From Staphylococcus argenteus (lineage in GTDB: Bacteria > Bacillota > Bacilli > Staphylococcales > Staphylococcaceae), in assembly GCF_000236925.1 (NCBI RefSeq), contig NC_016941.1, forward strand, positions 1,364,001 through 1,428,000: a DNA stretch of 64,000 bases. Reading direction: 5' to 3'. Every line of letters begins with the position of its first letter. Within the stretch, counting starts at the first letter, position 1. Positions 44,065 through 54,077 of the stretch are shown here, one piece after another. A program made the translations under genes and the position numbers. A model generated the notes under the pieces. The model was given only the letters and a program-made list of their open reading frames with translations, had not been told where the DNA came from and did no database searches.

Positions 44065-45555
44065 TTATTTCAGTATTTTAAGTAATTTGTCTAGAACATC
44101 GTCATTTTTGTTAGCTTTTTCAACTAATAATTCAGTGAATTTATTATTTGTCTCTTTATTAAATTTACCGTTAACTTCTAGTTTATTCTCTTGCTGGAAT
44201 GCTTTAACTTGGTTTTCTAATGCAGAATCATATTTTGATGATTCGTTATCTACTTTAAAGCCTAGTGCTGATAATCCTATTTTAATTGTTTTAACATTTT
44301 TATCATCATCGCCTAATTCAAATGTTTTAGAACTTGGAATTACATTCAATGATTGATATTTAGGTGTGTTAATAGCAACATCTGGCTTAATACCTTTACC
44401 ATGGATGTAATGTCCATCAGGCGTTAACCATTTCATTTCTGTATATTTAAGTAATGAGCCATCATCAAATTCACGAGTAGTTTGTACGATACCTTTACCA
44501 AATGTTTTAGAGCCATACACTTTCGCTTTATGATAATCTTTTAATGCACCAGTAAACACTTCAGACGCACTTGCTGAGCCTTCATTAACTAATATCGATA
44601 CGTCCATATCTTTTGCCTCTTTTAAAGCATCATTTGATGTTTTGATTGATTCTGTGTCATTACCTTTTTCCAGTTTAACAACAGTTTTACCTTTATCGAT
44701 AAAAATATTAGACATTTTAACAGCTTCATCTAATAAACCACCTGGATTATTTCTTAAATCTAAAACAATTTTTCTTAATCCATCTTTGTGCGCTTTAAGA
44801 ACTGCATCTTTTAATTCTCCTGAAGTATCATTTTGGAATTTATTGATTGTAATAACACCAACGTCACCTTTTTTCTGATATTCAACACTTTTGACATGAA
44901 TTTTTTCACGTTTAATTTTTACATCTTTCTCTTCACTACCGCGTTGAACAGTTAAAGTTACTTCAGTGTTTTCTTTACCTCTCACTTCTTTGACAACCTC
45001 ATCTAGTGCTTTTCCTTTAATTGATTTACCATTAACTTTAGTGATAACATCTTTCGGACGTATACCTGCTCGTTCTGCTGGAGAACCTTTCATAGGACTT
45101 GTTACCATAATTTGATCATTTTTCTTTTGCATTTCTGCACCGATACCTACAAAATCACCTGATACGCCTTCATTAAAAGATTTCGTTTGATCTTTCGTTA
45201 AATATTCTGAGTAAGGATCTTTAAGTTCTTTAACCATGCCATCAATAGCTGCTTTCGTTAGCTTATCAGAATCTTGCTTTTTATAATAATCCTTATTTAA
45301 AGTTTTATAAACATATTCAATCTTGTTTAAATTTTCTTGTTCTGTTTTACTTAAACCACTTATTTTTTGATTAATAAAAATATAAGCAAATACCGTAATA
45401 ATAGCTGTAATTAAAATTGTTGCAATAATAATGGATATAAATTGCCAACGTTTTAAGTGAACTTGTTTCTTTGGAATTTGCTGATTCTGTTTATTCTGCT
45501 GTTCGGACTCGCTCTGAACATCATTGGATGAAGATGTATGTCGCTTATCATCCAT
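44065..45555 (-). CDS. ctpA: C-terminal processing protease CtpA (S41)
   Basis: 496 aa membrane-anchored serine protease facing the wall. N-terminal cytoplasmic polar tail (1-34), one membrane segment (about 38-60), PDZ domain (about 125-205), S41 protease domain with the nucleophile Ser in EGSASASEVF (about 326-330) and the general-base Lys in SKTFGKGIV (about 350-354), then a peptidoglycan-binding domain (about 420-490). In S. aureus CtpA affects wall stability, stress tolerance and virulence. The ATG follows GGAAGTG. Monocistronic. Confidence 0.93.
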   Translation of the reverse strand: MDDKRHTSSSNDVQSESEQQNKQNQQIPKKQVHLKRWQFISIIIATILITAIITVFAYIFINQKISGLSKTEQENLNKIEYVYKTLNKDYYKKQDSDKLTKAAIDGMVKELKDPYSEYLTKDQTKSFNEGVSGDFVGIGAEMQKKNDQIMVTSPMKGSPAERAGIRPKDVITKVNGKSIKGKALDEVVKEVRGKENTEVTLTVQRGSEEKDVKIKREKIHVKSVEYQKKGDVGVITINKFQNDTSGELKDAVLKAHKDGLRKIVLDLRNNPGGLLDEAVKMSNIFIDKGKTVVKLEKGNDTESIKTSNDALKEAKDMDVSILVNEGSASASEVFTGALKDYHKAKVYGSKTFGKGIVQTTREFDDGSLLKYTEMKWLTPDGHYIHGKGIKPDVAINTPKYQSLNVIPSSKTFELGDDDKNVKTIKIGLSALGFKVDNESSKYDSALENQVKAFQQENKLEVNGKFNKETNNKFTELLVEKANKNDDVLDKLLKILK

Positions 45556-45683
45556 TTTATCACTTCCTTAATTATGGACTTTTCATATATGTGTAGTTAA
45601 TCATATCAATTTCTGCAGAATAGCGCACGATATTTCATTATGAATTGACATTTTCTAGTTTGAAATTATTTTTATCCAAATTA

Positions 45684-45717
45684 AAACCAGGATAATAGCG
45701 TTGCATCACCCTGGTTC
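45684..45717 (-). terminator. Likely terminator of the msrA-msrB-crr-yozE operon
   Basis: Stem AACCAGG / CCTGGTT with an 18-base loop, followed on the minus strand by TTTTAATTT. It is short, but located correctly 22 bases after yozE. Confidence 0.6.
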
Positions 45718-45739
45718 TAATTAATATTGTCTAAATTAG

Positions 45740-45961
45740 CTAAAATTTTAGCCACTCAGTATATTCTTCATATAAATCATCAAATACAGACATTGGCAAG
45801 GTAAAATCACCATGTGTTTCAATATAATCAGACAGCGTGTTAAAATCATCTTCATGTTTTGGAAAAGCAAGATCATCAAATATCTCTTCTGCAAGACGAC
45901 CTTTATCATCGTGTCTACCACGAACTGTCATAACAAATTGATAAAATGAATAATTTTTCAT
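45740..45961 (-). CDS. YozE-family (UPF0346) protein
   Basis: 73 aa, acidic, helical. The pattern ([44 protein letters not shown], residues 4-47) identifies the YozE family. Its B. subtilis member has a known fold but no assigned function. Its ATG overlaps the crr stop (TAATG), so it is translationally coupled and last in the msrA-msrB-crr-yozE operon; the S. aureus msrA1 operon was reported to have the same four genes. Confidence 0.88.
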   Translation of the reverse strand: MKNYSFYQFVMTVRGRHDDKGRLAEEIFDDLAFPKHEDDFNTLSDYIETHGDFTLPMSVFDDLYEEYTEWLKF

Positions 45962-46461
45962 TAGTTCATTGTCACATCAATAACTTTTGTTTCGCCTTTA
46001 ATGACTGCTTTTTCATCGTGAATATTGATAGAAGATGCTTGATCAGAGTTTGTAATAATGATTGGTGAAATTACAGATTTCGCATTTTTATTAATAAATT
46101 CGAGATTAAATCTTACTAATGGGTCACCAACATTCACTTCATCTCCGCTTGATACAAGTACTTCAAAGCCTTCGCCATCTAATTGAACAGTATCTAAACC
46201 GATATGAACTAATAATTCTAATCCGTTATCAGCTTTTAAACCAATAGCATGCTTAGTTGGAAAGACATTGTCAACACGACCTGAAATTGGAGAAACTACT
46301 TCTCCCTCAGTTGGATTAATGCCAAATCCTTCCCCCATCATTTTTTGCGCGAAAACAGGGTCTGGAATATCTTCAATCTTTACGTATTCACCTGTTAATG
46401 GTGCATAAATTGCGATATCTTTATTAACTTCTTTGCCTTTACCAAATAATTTTTTAAACAT
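45961..46461 (-). CDS. crr: PTS glucose-type IIA protein
   Basis: 166 aa soluble phosphocarrier. Phospho-acceptor His in LVHIGLDTV (about residue 90) and the second active-site His in FPTKHAIGL (about 75). It passes phosphate from HPr to a IIBC partner and may sense sugar state. The ATG at 46461 is eight bases after TAGGAG; a GTG at 46470 is part of the site. It sits 11 bases after msrB in the oxidative-repair operon, an odd but conserved association in staphylococci. Confidence 0.92.
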   Translation of the reverse strand: MFKKLFGKGKEVNKDIAIYAPLTGEYVKIEDIPDPVFAQKMMGEGFGINPTEGEVVSPISGRVDNVFPTKHAIGLKADNGLELLVHIGLDTVQLDGEGFEVLVSSGDEVNVGDPLVRFNLEFINKNAKSVISPIIITNSDQASSINIHDEKAVIKGETKVIDVTMN

Positions 46462-46472
46462 ACTTTCCACTC

Positions 46473-46901
46473 CTACTTATCAAAATGTGATATTAAATCG
46501 CCGTAACCCAACTCTTCTAATTTTTCATATGGAATAAATTGAATTGCAGCGGAATTAATGCAGTATCTTAATCCGCCACTTTCTTTTGGACCGTCATTAA
46601 ATACGTGTCCTAAATGGCTATTAGATTCTTCTGAACGAACTTCAGTTCTTAACATACCAAATGATTTATCAACTAATTCAATAATTTCTTCATCATTCAA
46701 AGCTTTTGAAAAACTTGGCCATCCGCATTCAGAAGGAAACTTCTCTTCTGAAGTAAATAATGGTTTGCCAGAGATTTTGTCTACGTAAATCCCTTTAGCA
46801 AAATGATTCCAATATTCATTCATAAATGGTGGTTCAGTGCCATTTTCTTGAGTGACAATGTATTCTATATCTGTTAATTCGCTTTTATCTTTTTTAAGCA
46901 T
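46473..46901 (-). CDS. msrB: Peptide methionine (R)-S-oxide reductase
   Basis: 142 aa. Catalytic Cys in LRYCINSAA (about residue 115), conserved CGWPSF (about 66-71) and [10 protein letters not shown] (about 97-106). It lacks the paired CxxC zinc motifs of some MsrB proteins. It reduces the R epimer of oxidised methionine, complementing MsrA. Overlaps the end of msrA by eight bases. Confidence 0.95.
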   Translation of the reverse strand: MLKKDKSELTDIEYIVTQENGTEPPFMNEYWNHFAKGIYVDKISGKPLFTSEEKFPSECGWPSFSKALNDEEIIELVDKSFGMLRTEVRSEESNSHLGHVFNDGPKESGGLRYCINSAAIQFIPYEKLEELGYGDLISHFDK

Positions 46902-47427
46902 TTTGATTCCCCCAATGTGATTCTATAAACGCTTTTCTACCAGAACCGCGTTGATACTGATAATAATGTACTGGGTTCTTTTTATAATAATCTTGGTGGT
47001 AGTCTTCAGCTGGATAGAAATTTTTATATGGTTTTATAGGTGTAATCACTGGTTTCTTGAAAATACCTTCTTCATTCAATTGTTGCTTTTTAAATTCAGC
47101 AGCTTTCTTCTGATGTTCATCATGATAGAAAATTACTGGTTGATAGCTTTCGCCTCTATCGAAAAATTGACCTTGATCATCGGTAGGATCAAATGTTTTG
47201 AAATATATATCTAATATATTTTCAAAGGAAGTAACCTCTGGATCAAATGTAATTTGTACTGCTTCGACATGGCCGGTTTGATTCGTACATACCTGTTCAT
47301 AAGTTGGGTTTTCGACATGACCATCACTATAACCAGATACGACTGACTTGATGCCTGGATATGATGTAAATGGCTTTACCATGCACCAGAAACATCCTCC
47401 TGCTAATGTTGCATATTCTTTTGTCAT
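46894..47427 (-). CDS. msrA: Peptide methionine (S)-S-oxide reductase
   Basis: 177 aa. Catalytic Cys12 in [11 protein letters not shown] with Cys15 nearby (GCFWC rather than GCFWG), plus [12 protein letters not shown] (about 51-62). It reduces methionine-S-sulfoxide. S. aureus has three msrA genes; the one followed by msrB and crr is msrA1, the main oxidative-stress copy. The ATG follows GGAGGTAAT. First gene of the operon; the 85 bases upstream should hold its promoter. Confidence 0.94.
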   Translation of the reverse strand: MTKEYATLAGGCFWCMVKPFTSYPGIKSVVSGYSDGHVENPTYEQVCTNQTGHVEAVQITFDPEVTSFENILDIYFKTFDPTDDQGQFFDRGESYQPVIFYHDEHQKKAAEFKKQQLNEEGIFKKPVITPIKPYKNFYPAEDYHQDYYKKNPVHYYQYQRGSGRKAFIESHWGNQNA

Positions 47428-47512
47428 ATGAATTACCTCCTTTATCTATCTAATTATAAATTTAGTCTATAAAAGATTGAAATGGAAGTAATTAACACTG
47501 AAAATGATAAAT

Positions 47513-48352
47513 TTACTGCTTAAGGACTACAAGTCCAATGGCACCTTGACCTGTATGTGCTGAAATTACAGGTGTAGTTACATTTATATCGTAGTTATTT
47601 ATATGGAATGAATCACTAAATACTTTTTTTAATTTATCAACATATTCAATGACATTAGCATGTGCTACACCTACGGATTTAATTTCATGATTACCAATAA
47701 ATTCAGCTATTTCTTTCTTTAAATACTGAATACTAGAATTTTGTGTACGTGCATTATGCACAAGTTCTAATCGGCCATCATCAAGTGTACCTATTGGTTT
47801 AATTTTCATAATATTACCAATTAAACCTTTGGTCTTACTAATTCTGCCACCTTTAATTAATTGATTAAGTTGACCAATTACGACAAATAGTTTGATATTT
47901 TCTCTAAAGTCATTTAATTTTTCGACAATTTCGTCTGTAGATAAACCTTCATTTACAAGTTCAACTAAATGTTGAATTTGATAACCTAAGCCAAATGAAA
48001 TAGATTTAGAATCAATGACCGTTACGTTTGCATCTACCATTTGACTCGCTTGAAATGCTGTATTGTAGGTACCGCTTAAACCTGAAGAAAGATGGATACT
48101 TATGATTTCTACATCATCTTTGCCTAGTTCTTCATAAATAGATATAAATTCACCAATAGCAGGTTGACTTGTTTTCACATCTTCATCATTTTCAATATGA
48201 TTAATAAATTCTTCAGATGTAATATCTACTTGGTCAACATATGATTCACCTTCAATTGTTAAACTTAAAGGAACTACATGAATGTTGTGTTGTTCTAAAT
48301 ATTCTTTTGATAAATCGGATGTTGAGTCTGTCACAATAATCTGTTTTGTCAT
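47513..48352 (-). CDS. fakB2: Fatty-acid-binding DegV protein FakB2
   Basis: 279 aa DegV fold: N-terminal domain with VTDSTSDL (about residues 6-13) and the [11 protein letters not shown] loop (about 93-103) that binds the fatty-acid carboxylate, and a C-terminal domain ending [10 protein letters not shown] (about 263-272) with its conserved His. It presents exogenous fatty acids to the kinase FakA to make acyl phosphate. S. aureus has FakB1 and FakB2; the copy next to dfrA-thyA is FakB2, with preference for unsaturated chains. 13 bases after dfrA. FakA is not here. Confidence 0.9.
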   Translation of the reverse strand: MTKQIIVTDSTSDLSKEYLEQHNIHVVPLSLTIEGESYVDQVDITSEEFINHIENDEDVKTSQPAIGEFISIYEELGKDDVEIISIHLSSGLSGTYNTAFQASQMVDANVTVIDSKSISFGLGYQIQHLVELVNEGLSTDEIVEKLNDFRENIKLFVVIGQLNQLIKGGRISKTKGLIGNIMKIKPIGTLDDGRLELVHNARTQNSSIQYLKKEIAEFIGNHEIKSVGVAHANVIEYVDKLKKVFSDSFHINNYDINVTTPVISAHTGQGAIGLVVLKQ

Positions 48353-48365
48353 GTGATTCTCCCCC

Positions 48366-48869
<504 letters not shown>

Positions 48870-49043
48870 TCAATTTTTACTACTAAGTTACTTTTAATTT
48901 AACATAATTTTCATTATAAAGTGTGATAGAAATGATGATTTTGCATATTTAATGAAAACGTTTCACACAAAAAAGTACTTTTTAACACTAACAATTCAAT
49001 AAATCACAATATTTAACAATGATGAACTACTTAAAATTGCTAT

Positions 49044-50000
49044 TTACACAGCTATCGGTGCCTTAATTGGTGGATGTGATTCATAACCAATAATTTCTAA
49101 ATCTTCGTAATTTATATCAAAAATTGACTTGTCACTATTGATTTTTAAAGTTGGTGGATTAAAGCTATCTCGTGCAAGTTGTGTTTGTATGGCCTCAATA
49201 TGATTTGAGTAAATATGTGCATCTCCAAATGTGTGTACAAACTCACCTACTTCGAGTCCACATTCTTTCGCAATAAGATGCGTTAACAATGCATAACTTG
49301 CAATATTAAAGGGCACGCCTAAAAATATATCTGCGCTACGTTGATATAATTGACAACTTAATTTACCATCTTGTACATAAAATTGGAACATTGTATGACA
49401 TGGTGGTAATGCCATTGTATCTATTTCTGTAGGGTTCCAAGCAGATACAATATGACGTCTTGAGTCAGGATATTGCTTAATTTGCTCAATGACCGTTTTC
49501 AACTGATCGAAATGATTACCATCTTTATCTTCCCAGTCACGCCATTGCTTACCATATACATTACCTAAATCTCCGTATTGCTTTGCAAAATTATCATCTT
49601 CAATAATACGTTGTTTAAATTGTTTCATTTGTTCTTTATATTGTTCATTAAACTCTGGATCTGTTAATGAACGATGTCCAAAATTAGTCATATCCGGCCC
49701 TGTATAATCAGCAGATTTAATATAATTCTCAAATGCCCATTCGTTCCAAATATTATTGTTATATTTTAGTAAATACTGGATATTCGTATCACCTTTGATA
49801 AACCATAATAATTCAGTAGCTATTAATTTAAAAGAGACTTTTTTTGTCGTTAATAATGGGAAACCTTTAGATAAATCAAAACGAAGTTGATGTCCAAATT
49901 TCGAAATTGTTCCCGTATTTGTTCGGTCATTTCGTGTATTTCCTATTTCTAAAATTTCTTCACAAAGACTGTGGTATGCTGCATCAAATGAATTCAACAT
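49044..50000 (-). CDS. thyA: Thymidylate synthase
   Basis: 318 aa. Makes dTMP from dUMP with methylene-THF. Catalytic Cys in [11 protein letters not shown] (about residue 200), [17 protein letters not shown] (about 219-235) and YSNH. The ATG at 50000 follows GAGGTG with a 9-base gap; an upstream GTG at 50012 lies in that site. 198 bases before dfrA without an obvious terminator, so thyA-dfrA-fakB2 may share a transcript. In S. aureus, disruption of the upstream cvfC operon was reported to lower thyA expression. Confidence 0.95.
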   Translation of the reverse strand: MLNSFDAAYHSLCEEILEIGNTRNDRTNTGTISKFGHQLRFDLSKGFPLLTTKKVSFKLIATELLWFIKGDTNIQYLLKYNNNIWNEWAFENYIKSADYTGPDMTNFGHRSLTDPEFNEQYKEQMKQFKQRIIEDDNFAKQYGDLGNVYGKQWRDWEDKDGNHFDQLKTVIEQIKQYPDSRRHIVSAWNPTEIDTMALPPCHTMFQFYVQDGKLSCQLYQRSADIFLGVPFNIASYALLTHLIAKECGLEVGEFVHTFGDAHIYSNHIEAIQTQLARDSFNPPTLKINSDKSIFDINYEDLEIIGYESHPPIKAPIAV

Positions 50001-50419
50001 ATCTGTTAACACCTCATTTTTAATATTTATTGTATGTATGTTTGATTAATTTATAATTTAGAGTTATGTAACTTTTAATATTGCTACTTTCAAGGTAAAA
50101 AGCATTTCATTGAAGTCCAAATAGTAACGATTTAAAATCACATCAAAATATTATTTTTTACACAACCATTCTTGTCATATAATACGATTGATAATTATTT
50201 ACCCCATTCTGTTACTTTAAAGCTTTCATTTTCAAAAAAGAGGTTAACACATCATTTGAAATATTACGAATGATGTCATTGGAAGTCTTGTAAAAATTAG
50301 ATATCGTTAGTTGACTTGATTTGGTAAATTTCAATAAATGATATGCAACTAAAGTCTCTATTTATCAATGACTGACATCATTTTCAATATCGTTTAATGT
50401 GCTAACCTTTATTTAAAGA
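50001..50419. other. Gene-free stretch between brxA and thyA
   Basis: About 420 bases without a supported gene. An inverted repeat ACATCATT / AATGATGT (arms 50250-50257 and 50270-50277, 12-base loop) is the only hairpin seen; it could act between the cvfC operon and thyA. Promoter hexamers for thyA are not clear enough to place. Confidence 0.5.
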
Positions 50420-50857
50420 CTATTTACAATTTTCATCAAAAGCGTCTTTTAAGTCCATTGCAATGTCATTAATGTCTCGACCTTCAATAAATTCTCTTGG
50501 CATAAAATAAACTAAATTTTGACCTTTGAACAATGCATATGATGGACTAGATGGTGCTTGTTGAATAAATTCGCGCATCGTTTCAGTCGCTTCTTTATCT
50601 TGTCCAGCAAATACAGTAACCGTATTTGTAGGTCTGTATTCATTTTGAGTTGCAACTGCAACAGCTGCAGGTCTTGCCAATCCGGCAGCACAACCGCATG
50701 TAGAGTTAATTACTACAAAAGTAGTATCGTCTTCTTTTACTTGATTCATATAATCGTTAACTGCTTCACTTGTTTCTAAGCTAGTAAAACCATTTTGAGT
50801 TAGTTCTGCACGCATTTGTTGCGCTATTTCTTTCATATAAGCATCATATGCATTCAT
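50420..50857 (-). CDS. brxA: Bacilliredoxin BrxA (YphP/YqiW family)
   Basis: 145 aa thioredoxin-like protein with a CxC-type active site Cys54-Gly-Cys56 in NSTCGCAAG. It removes bacillithiol from S-bacillithiolated proteins under oxidative stress. Of the two staphylococcal bacilliredoxins, the one between thyA and cvfC is BrxA. It is the last gene of the cvfC operon (cvfC4 in the published naming), 16 bases after the HEAT-repeat gene. The ATG follows AGGAGG. Confidence 0.92.
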   Translation of the reverse strand: MNAYDAYMKEIAQQMRAELTQNGFTSLETSEAVNDYMNQVKEDDTTFVVINSTCGCAAGLARPAAVAVATQNEYRPTNTVTVFAGQDKEATETMREFIQQAPSSPSYALFKGQNLVYFMPREFIEGRDINDIAMDLKDAFDENCK

Positions 50858-50873
50858 TTTTAATTCCTCCTAA

Positions 50874-51998
50874 TTATACTGTACGATTTGCCATTTGTTT
50901 CCATACTGAACCTAAAGCCTCATCACCTTTTTCAATACGTGATATTGCCATCTCGATTTGTAATTTAACTTCAAATGCACTGTCATTAATATGCGCTTTA
51001 AGTGCTGGAAGCTGTTCGGCATTGCCTTCGTCATAGATAAACATAGCAGCTCGCCATCTAACAATTTTTTGCGGATCATCTAAGAGTTGCACCATTTCTG
51101 GAAGTGCTTCAGGATATCCCAAATCGCTAATACAATCACCTGCTGTTCTTCTTACAGCTGGGCTCTTATCTCGAAGACCTTTATAAAGGTACGGCAAAAT
51201 ATCTTTGCTTTCAATCATTCCTAACAAAACAATGGCTTGACGTCTAATGGGTACTTTGTAATCAGATAACGCTAAATCAAGTAGAGGTATATCTTCAAAA
51301 GTTGGATTTGGAAAATGATTCAACATTCTTAAACGTGTCTTCCAATCATTTGTACCGTGATATTCATCTAATGAAACATGTCGATAAAAATCTTCATTAT
51401 CATATGTGCGTTTATCTGAAATGGCTTGTTTAACCATATTAGGTAACTTCGATTCTGGATAAATGGCTAAAACTTCTTCTAACACACTATCCAAAACTTC
51501 TGGCATTTCTCCATAACGATTGCCTAAATCTATCCATTTGCGCATAAAAACGATATTATCTTGATCTGTTTGCGCTTGAATCATGTGATCAATATATGCT
51601 TGCGGTAATTGTTCACGCAATTCTTGGTTCTCTGACGTTAACTTGATTTGATAAGGAATGCCTTTAAATGTTAAGAGTTCTGCTTTAATTTCACCAAAAT
51701 GATTATCTATTTGTGATTCCATAACCATTTCATCAAGACTTGCTTCATCAGAAAATACAGCTTTTATTTGAGGTAATATCATTTCCCAATCAGCTTTCGG
51801 TTCTTTATCAACTGCTAAAAAATCCATGACATGAAAAATTGATGTAATACCATCGATTGATAACAGCTTATTGATAAATGCTGGTTGTGATTCTGCAACC
51901 TCTTTATAAGTATTTGACGACTGGTCTTCTCTGGTTTGTGACAATACAACTTTCATCGTATTTGGACTAGGTGTTGGCTCTATTCGTAAAATTTCCAT
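50874..51998 (-). CDS. cvfC: Conserved virulence factor C, scaffold-N domain plus HEAT repeats
   Basis: 374 aa. Residues 1-85 ([19 protein letters not shown]) form a scaffold protein Nfu/NifU N-terminal-type domain; the remainder is helical, with PBS-lyase-type HEAT repeats (about 225-365: [46 protein letters not shown]). The start at 51998 follows GGGGGGAA; an open frame to 52088 lacks a start signal. This is the third gene (cvfC3) of the operon reported to affect virulence through thyA. The N-domain is duplicated in the gene just upstream. Confidence 0.88.
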   Translation of the reverse strand: MEILRIEPTPSPNTMKVVLSQTREDQSSNTYKEVAESQPAFINKLLSIDGITSIFHVMDFLAVDKEPKADWEMILPQIKAVFSDEASLDEMVMESQIDNHFGEIKAELLTFKGIPYQIKLTSENQELREQLPQAYIDHMIQAQTDQDNIVFMRKWIDLGNRYGEMPEVLDSVLEEVLAIYPESKLPNMVKQAISDKRTYDNEDFYRHVSLDEYHGTNDWKTRLRMLNHFPNPTFEDIPLLDLALSDYKVPIRRQAIVLLGMIESKDILPYLYKGLRDKSPAVRRTAGDCISDLGYPEALPEMVQLLDDPQKIVRWRAAMFIYDEGNAEQLPALKAHINDSAFEVKLQIEMAISRIEKGDEALGSVWKQMANRTV

Positions 51999-52035
51999 TT
52001 GCTTAATTCCCCCCGAACTTATGTTGATGAAAATT

Positions 52036-52287
52036 TTATTCGAATACAGCCTCAACTTTTGGTAATACTGTTTCCCAGTTTGCGTCATTTTCTTTATCTA
52101 CAGAAATAAAATCCATGACATGAAAAATTGATTTAACACCATCAATCTTTAAAATATCATTAATAAATTGAGGGTGTGCATCATCCACTTTAGTATACGT
52201 ATCTGATGTCATACCTTCTCTACTTTCGCTAAGCGTAATCTTCATTGTATTGTGATTTGGTGTTTCTGAAATTGATATAATTTGCAT
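52036..52287 (-). CDS. Stand-alone scaffold Nfu/NifU N-terminal domain protein
   Basis: 83 aa consisting only of a scaffold-N domain. It aligns with the N-terminus of the next gene over its full length ([18 protein letters not shown] vs [32 protein letters not shown] vs [14 protein letters not shown]), so one arose by duplication of the other. In Nfu proteins this domain supports iron-sulfur carriers, but no Cys is present here, so a cluster is not bound by it alone. Second gene (cvfC2) of the cvfC operon, 11 bases after the previous gene. The ATG follows GGAGGAAG. Confidence 0.82.
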   Translation of the reverse strand: MQIISISETPNHNTMKITLSESREGMTSDTYTKVDDAHPQFINDILKIDGVKSIFHVMDFISVDKENDANWETVLPKVEAVFE

Positions 52288-52298
52288 TTGACTTCCTC

Positions 52299-52493
52299 CT
52301 ACTGAAGTTCATTTCCTAATTGTTTTATTTCTTTCCCTATTGAACACTCATTGATACAAAAATGATGCGCCTTCGTTTTCCCCTCTATCTTTCGGAGGCG
52401 TGTTTTAATCGGACATTGATTGCAATAAGTATTCATTAAATCATCTATTTTCGCGAGTGCATTTTGCTCTGAAAAAGTTAAAATACGCGACAC
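52299..52493 (-). CDS. Small zinc-finger-type protein, first gene of the cvfC operon
   Basis: 64 aa from a GTG at 52493, behind AAAGGAA and GGAG; the frame is open to 52520 from a TTG, which is less likely. Cys and His spacing (TYCNQCPIKTRLR ... HHFCINECSIG) suggests a C2HC- or C4-type zinc site. It resembles short zinc-finger proteins of Bacillales. Corresponds to cvfC1. Function unknown beyond the operon's virulence effect. Start uncertain. Confidence 0.7.
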   Translation of the reverse strand: MSRILTFSEQNALAKIDDLMNTYCNQCPIKTRLRKIEGKTKAHHFCINECSIGKEIKQLGNELQ

Positions 52494-52642
52494 TTCCTTT
52501 ATTACTCCAAAATATTGCAACCTTGTAAATAAGTGTTACTGTTTTAAATTTGACATAAAAATATTATAACATTTCTACCCCTAATTTTTGAATGAAACCT
52601 TTTACAATTCTGTACGTAAAATGTATTTATATTCAAATGCTA

Positions 52643-52671
52643 TTGCATCGTAAACGATTTTTCAGTAAAAT
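52643..52671 (+). promoter_or_regulatory. Promoter of the queuosine-precursor transporter gene
   Basis: TTGCAT (52643-52648), a 17-base spacer, TAAAAT (52666-52671). The start is expected near 52678, a few bases before the preQ1 riboswitch. Confidence 0.65.
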
Positions 52672-52688
52672 GAGTAAGTTATTTATTG

Positions 52689-52727
52689 AGCGGTTTCTAA
52701 ACACCCGCATGATCAAAATTTAGGAGG
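52689..52727 (+). ncRNA. preQ1-I riboswitch
   Basis: A compact 38-base element. P1 pairs GCGG (52690-52693) with CCGC (52705-52708); the loop CTAAA (52697-52701) pairs with TTTAG (52719-52723) to make the H-type pseudoknot, after an A-rich stretch (CAAAA). The 3' strand runs straight into the ribosome-binding site AGGAGG at 52722-52727, so ligand binding should hide it (translational OFF switch). It precedes a queuosine-precursor transporter, which fits. Confidence 0.85.
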
Positions 52728-52737
52728 ACATTTAAAT

Positions 52738-53442
52738 ATGTATAATGAAATATTAGGACTTGTTACATTTATTGTGACATTCGTCCTTATGGTATTAATG
52801 TACCGCTTTTTTGGGAAACAAGGCTTAATTGCATGGGTTGCTATTGGTACAATTATTGCCAACATTCAAGTAATTAAAACAGTAGAAATTTTTGGTATAT
52901 CTGCAACATTAGGAAATGTTATGTTTGCTTCAATTTATTTAGCAACTGATATTTTAAATGATATTTATGGTCGAAGAGTTGCCAAAAGAGCAGTTTGGTT
53001 AGGTTTTTCGTCGACATTAATTATGATTATTGTTATGCAATTATCATTACACTTTATTCCTGCGCCAGAAGATATGGCACAAAAAGCTTTACATGCAATT
53101 TTTGATGTTGTACCACGTATCGCATTAGGTTCAATTGTCGCTTATATTATCGGACAACATATCGATGTATTTATTTTCTCATTAATTAAAAAGATTTTTA
53201 GTTCCGATAAAACGTTTTTCATTCGTGCTTACGGTAGTACAATTTTAAGTTCAATTATTGATACAGCATTATTTGTTGCTATAGCATTCGTGGGTAGTTT
53301 ACCTGGCACAGTAGTATTTGAGATTTTTATTACGACTTACGTACTAAAATTAGCGTCAACCATTTTCAATGTTCCATTTGGTTATATTGCTAAATCATTT
53401 TATCGTAAAGGTAAAATTGATAAATTAGATCAAGGCTATTAA
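52738..53442 (+). CDS. Queuosine precursor transporter (YhhQ/VUT family)
   Basis: 234 aa, about six membrane segments (near residues 5-24, 30-50, 55-75, 84-104, 125-150 and 180-210). Conserved YLATDILNDIYGRRVAKRAVWLGF (residues 67-90) identifies the YhhQ (DUF165) family, which imports queuine-type precursors such as preQ0/preQ1. The preQ1 riboswitch directly upstream strengthens the call. No queuosine synthesis genes lie next to it. The ATG follows AGGAGG. A terminator ends the unit. Confidence 0.9.
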   Translation: MYNEILGLVTFIVTFVLMVLMYRFFGKQGLIAWVAIGTIIANIQVIKTVEIFGISATLGNVMFASIYLATDILNDIYGRRVAKRAVWLGFSSTLIMIIVMQLSLHFIPAPEDMAQKALHAIFDVVPRIALGSIVAYIIGQHIDVFIFSLIKKIFSSDKTFFIRAYGSTILSSIIDTALFVAIAFVGSLPGTVVFEIFITTYVLKLASTIFNVPFGYIAKSFYRKGKIDKLDQGY

Positions 53443-53505
53443 TTATTTTTATTAGAAAAAACTTTAGCTTCAAGACATAATAAAAAAGCTAGTACTTATT
53501 TTTAT

Positions 53506-53543
53506 AACACGTGTTACTTATTTAAGTGATACGTGTTTTTTAA
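53506..53543 (+). terminator. Terminator after the transporter gene
   Basis: Imperfect 14-bp stem (AACACGTGTTACTTA / TAAGTGATACGTGTT) with a small loop and a TTTTTT run. Confidence 0.8.
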
Positions 53544-53617
53544 TGGATTGATTTATGCTTTTTGTATTAAAGTAAAAGAAACATTATATAAGTATTTAAA
53601 AGGAAGTTGGTGTATGA

Positions 53618-54019
53618 ATGGCAAAAATAAATTTTGATGCTGCTACTAAAGGCAACCCAGGTATCAGTACATGTGCCATCGTAATTAAAGAAGATGATCA
53701 ACATCATACATTTACGCATAATTTAGGTGAAATGGATAATCATAGTGCTGAATGGGCAGCTTGTATTTTCGCCTTGGAACATGCACGTGAATTGAATGTT
53801 CGTAACGCACTTTTATATACAGACTCTAAATTAATTGCCGATAGTATTGACGCTGGTTATGTAAAAAATGCCAAGTTCAAACCTTATTTTGATCAATTAG
53901 AAATTTTTGAACAAGATTTTGATTTGTTATTTGTTAAATGGATACCAAGAGAACAAAATAAGGAAGCAAATCAGTATGCACAACAAGCACTATATAAGTT
54001 GATAAAAAAGAATAAATAA
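53618..54019 (+). CDS. RNase HI-like protein
   Basis: 133 aa RNase H fold. First catalytic Asp7 in NFDAATKGNPG, Glu in HSAEWAACIFALE (about residue 46) and Asp in LYTDSKLIADS (about 68). The usual fourth carboxylate (NKEAD in RNase HI) is Asn here: EQNKEANQYA, near residue 121. This is the YpdQ/YpeP type found in Firmicutes, whose activity is doubtful. Monocistronic, ATG at 53618 with GGAAG upstream at a longish spacing. Terminator follows. Confidence 0.8.
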   Translation: MAKINFDAATKGNPGISTCAIVIKEDDQHHTFTHNLGEMDNHSAEWAACIFALEHARELNVRNALLYTDSKLIADSIDAGYVKNAKFKPYFDQLEIFEQDFDLLFVKWIPREQNKEANQYAQQALYKLIKKNK

Positions 54020-54020
54020 A

Positions 54021-54063
54021 AGGAGCACCGACTGATGTGATGTCAATCGGTGCTCCTCGTTTT
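54021..54063. terminator. Terminator between the RNase H-like gene and ebh
   Basis: A strong 10-bp GC-rich stem (AGGAGCACCGA / TCGGTGCTCCT), with TCGTTTTA on the right and TTTATTC on the minus strand side, so it can serve both convergent genes. Confidence 0.85.
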
Positions 54064-54077
54064 ATCGAAGAAACAAA

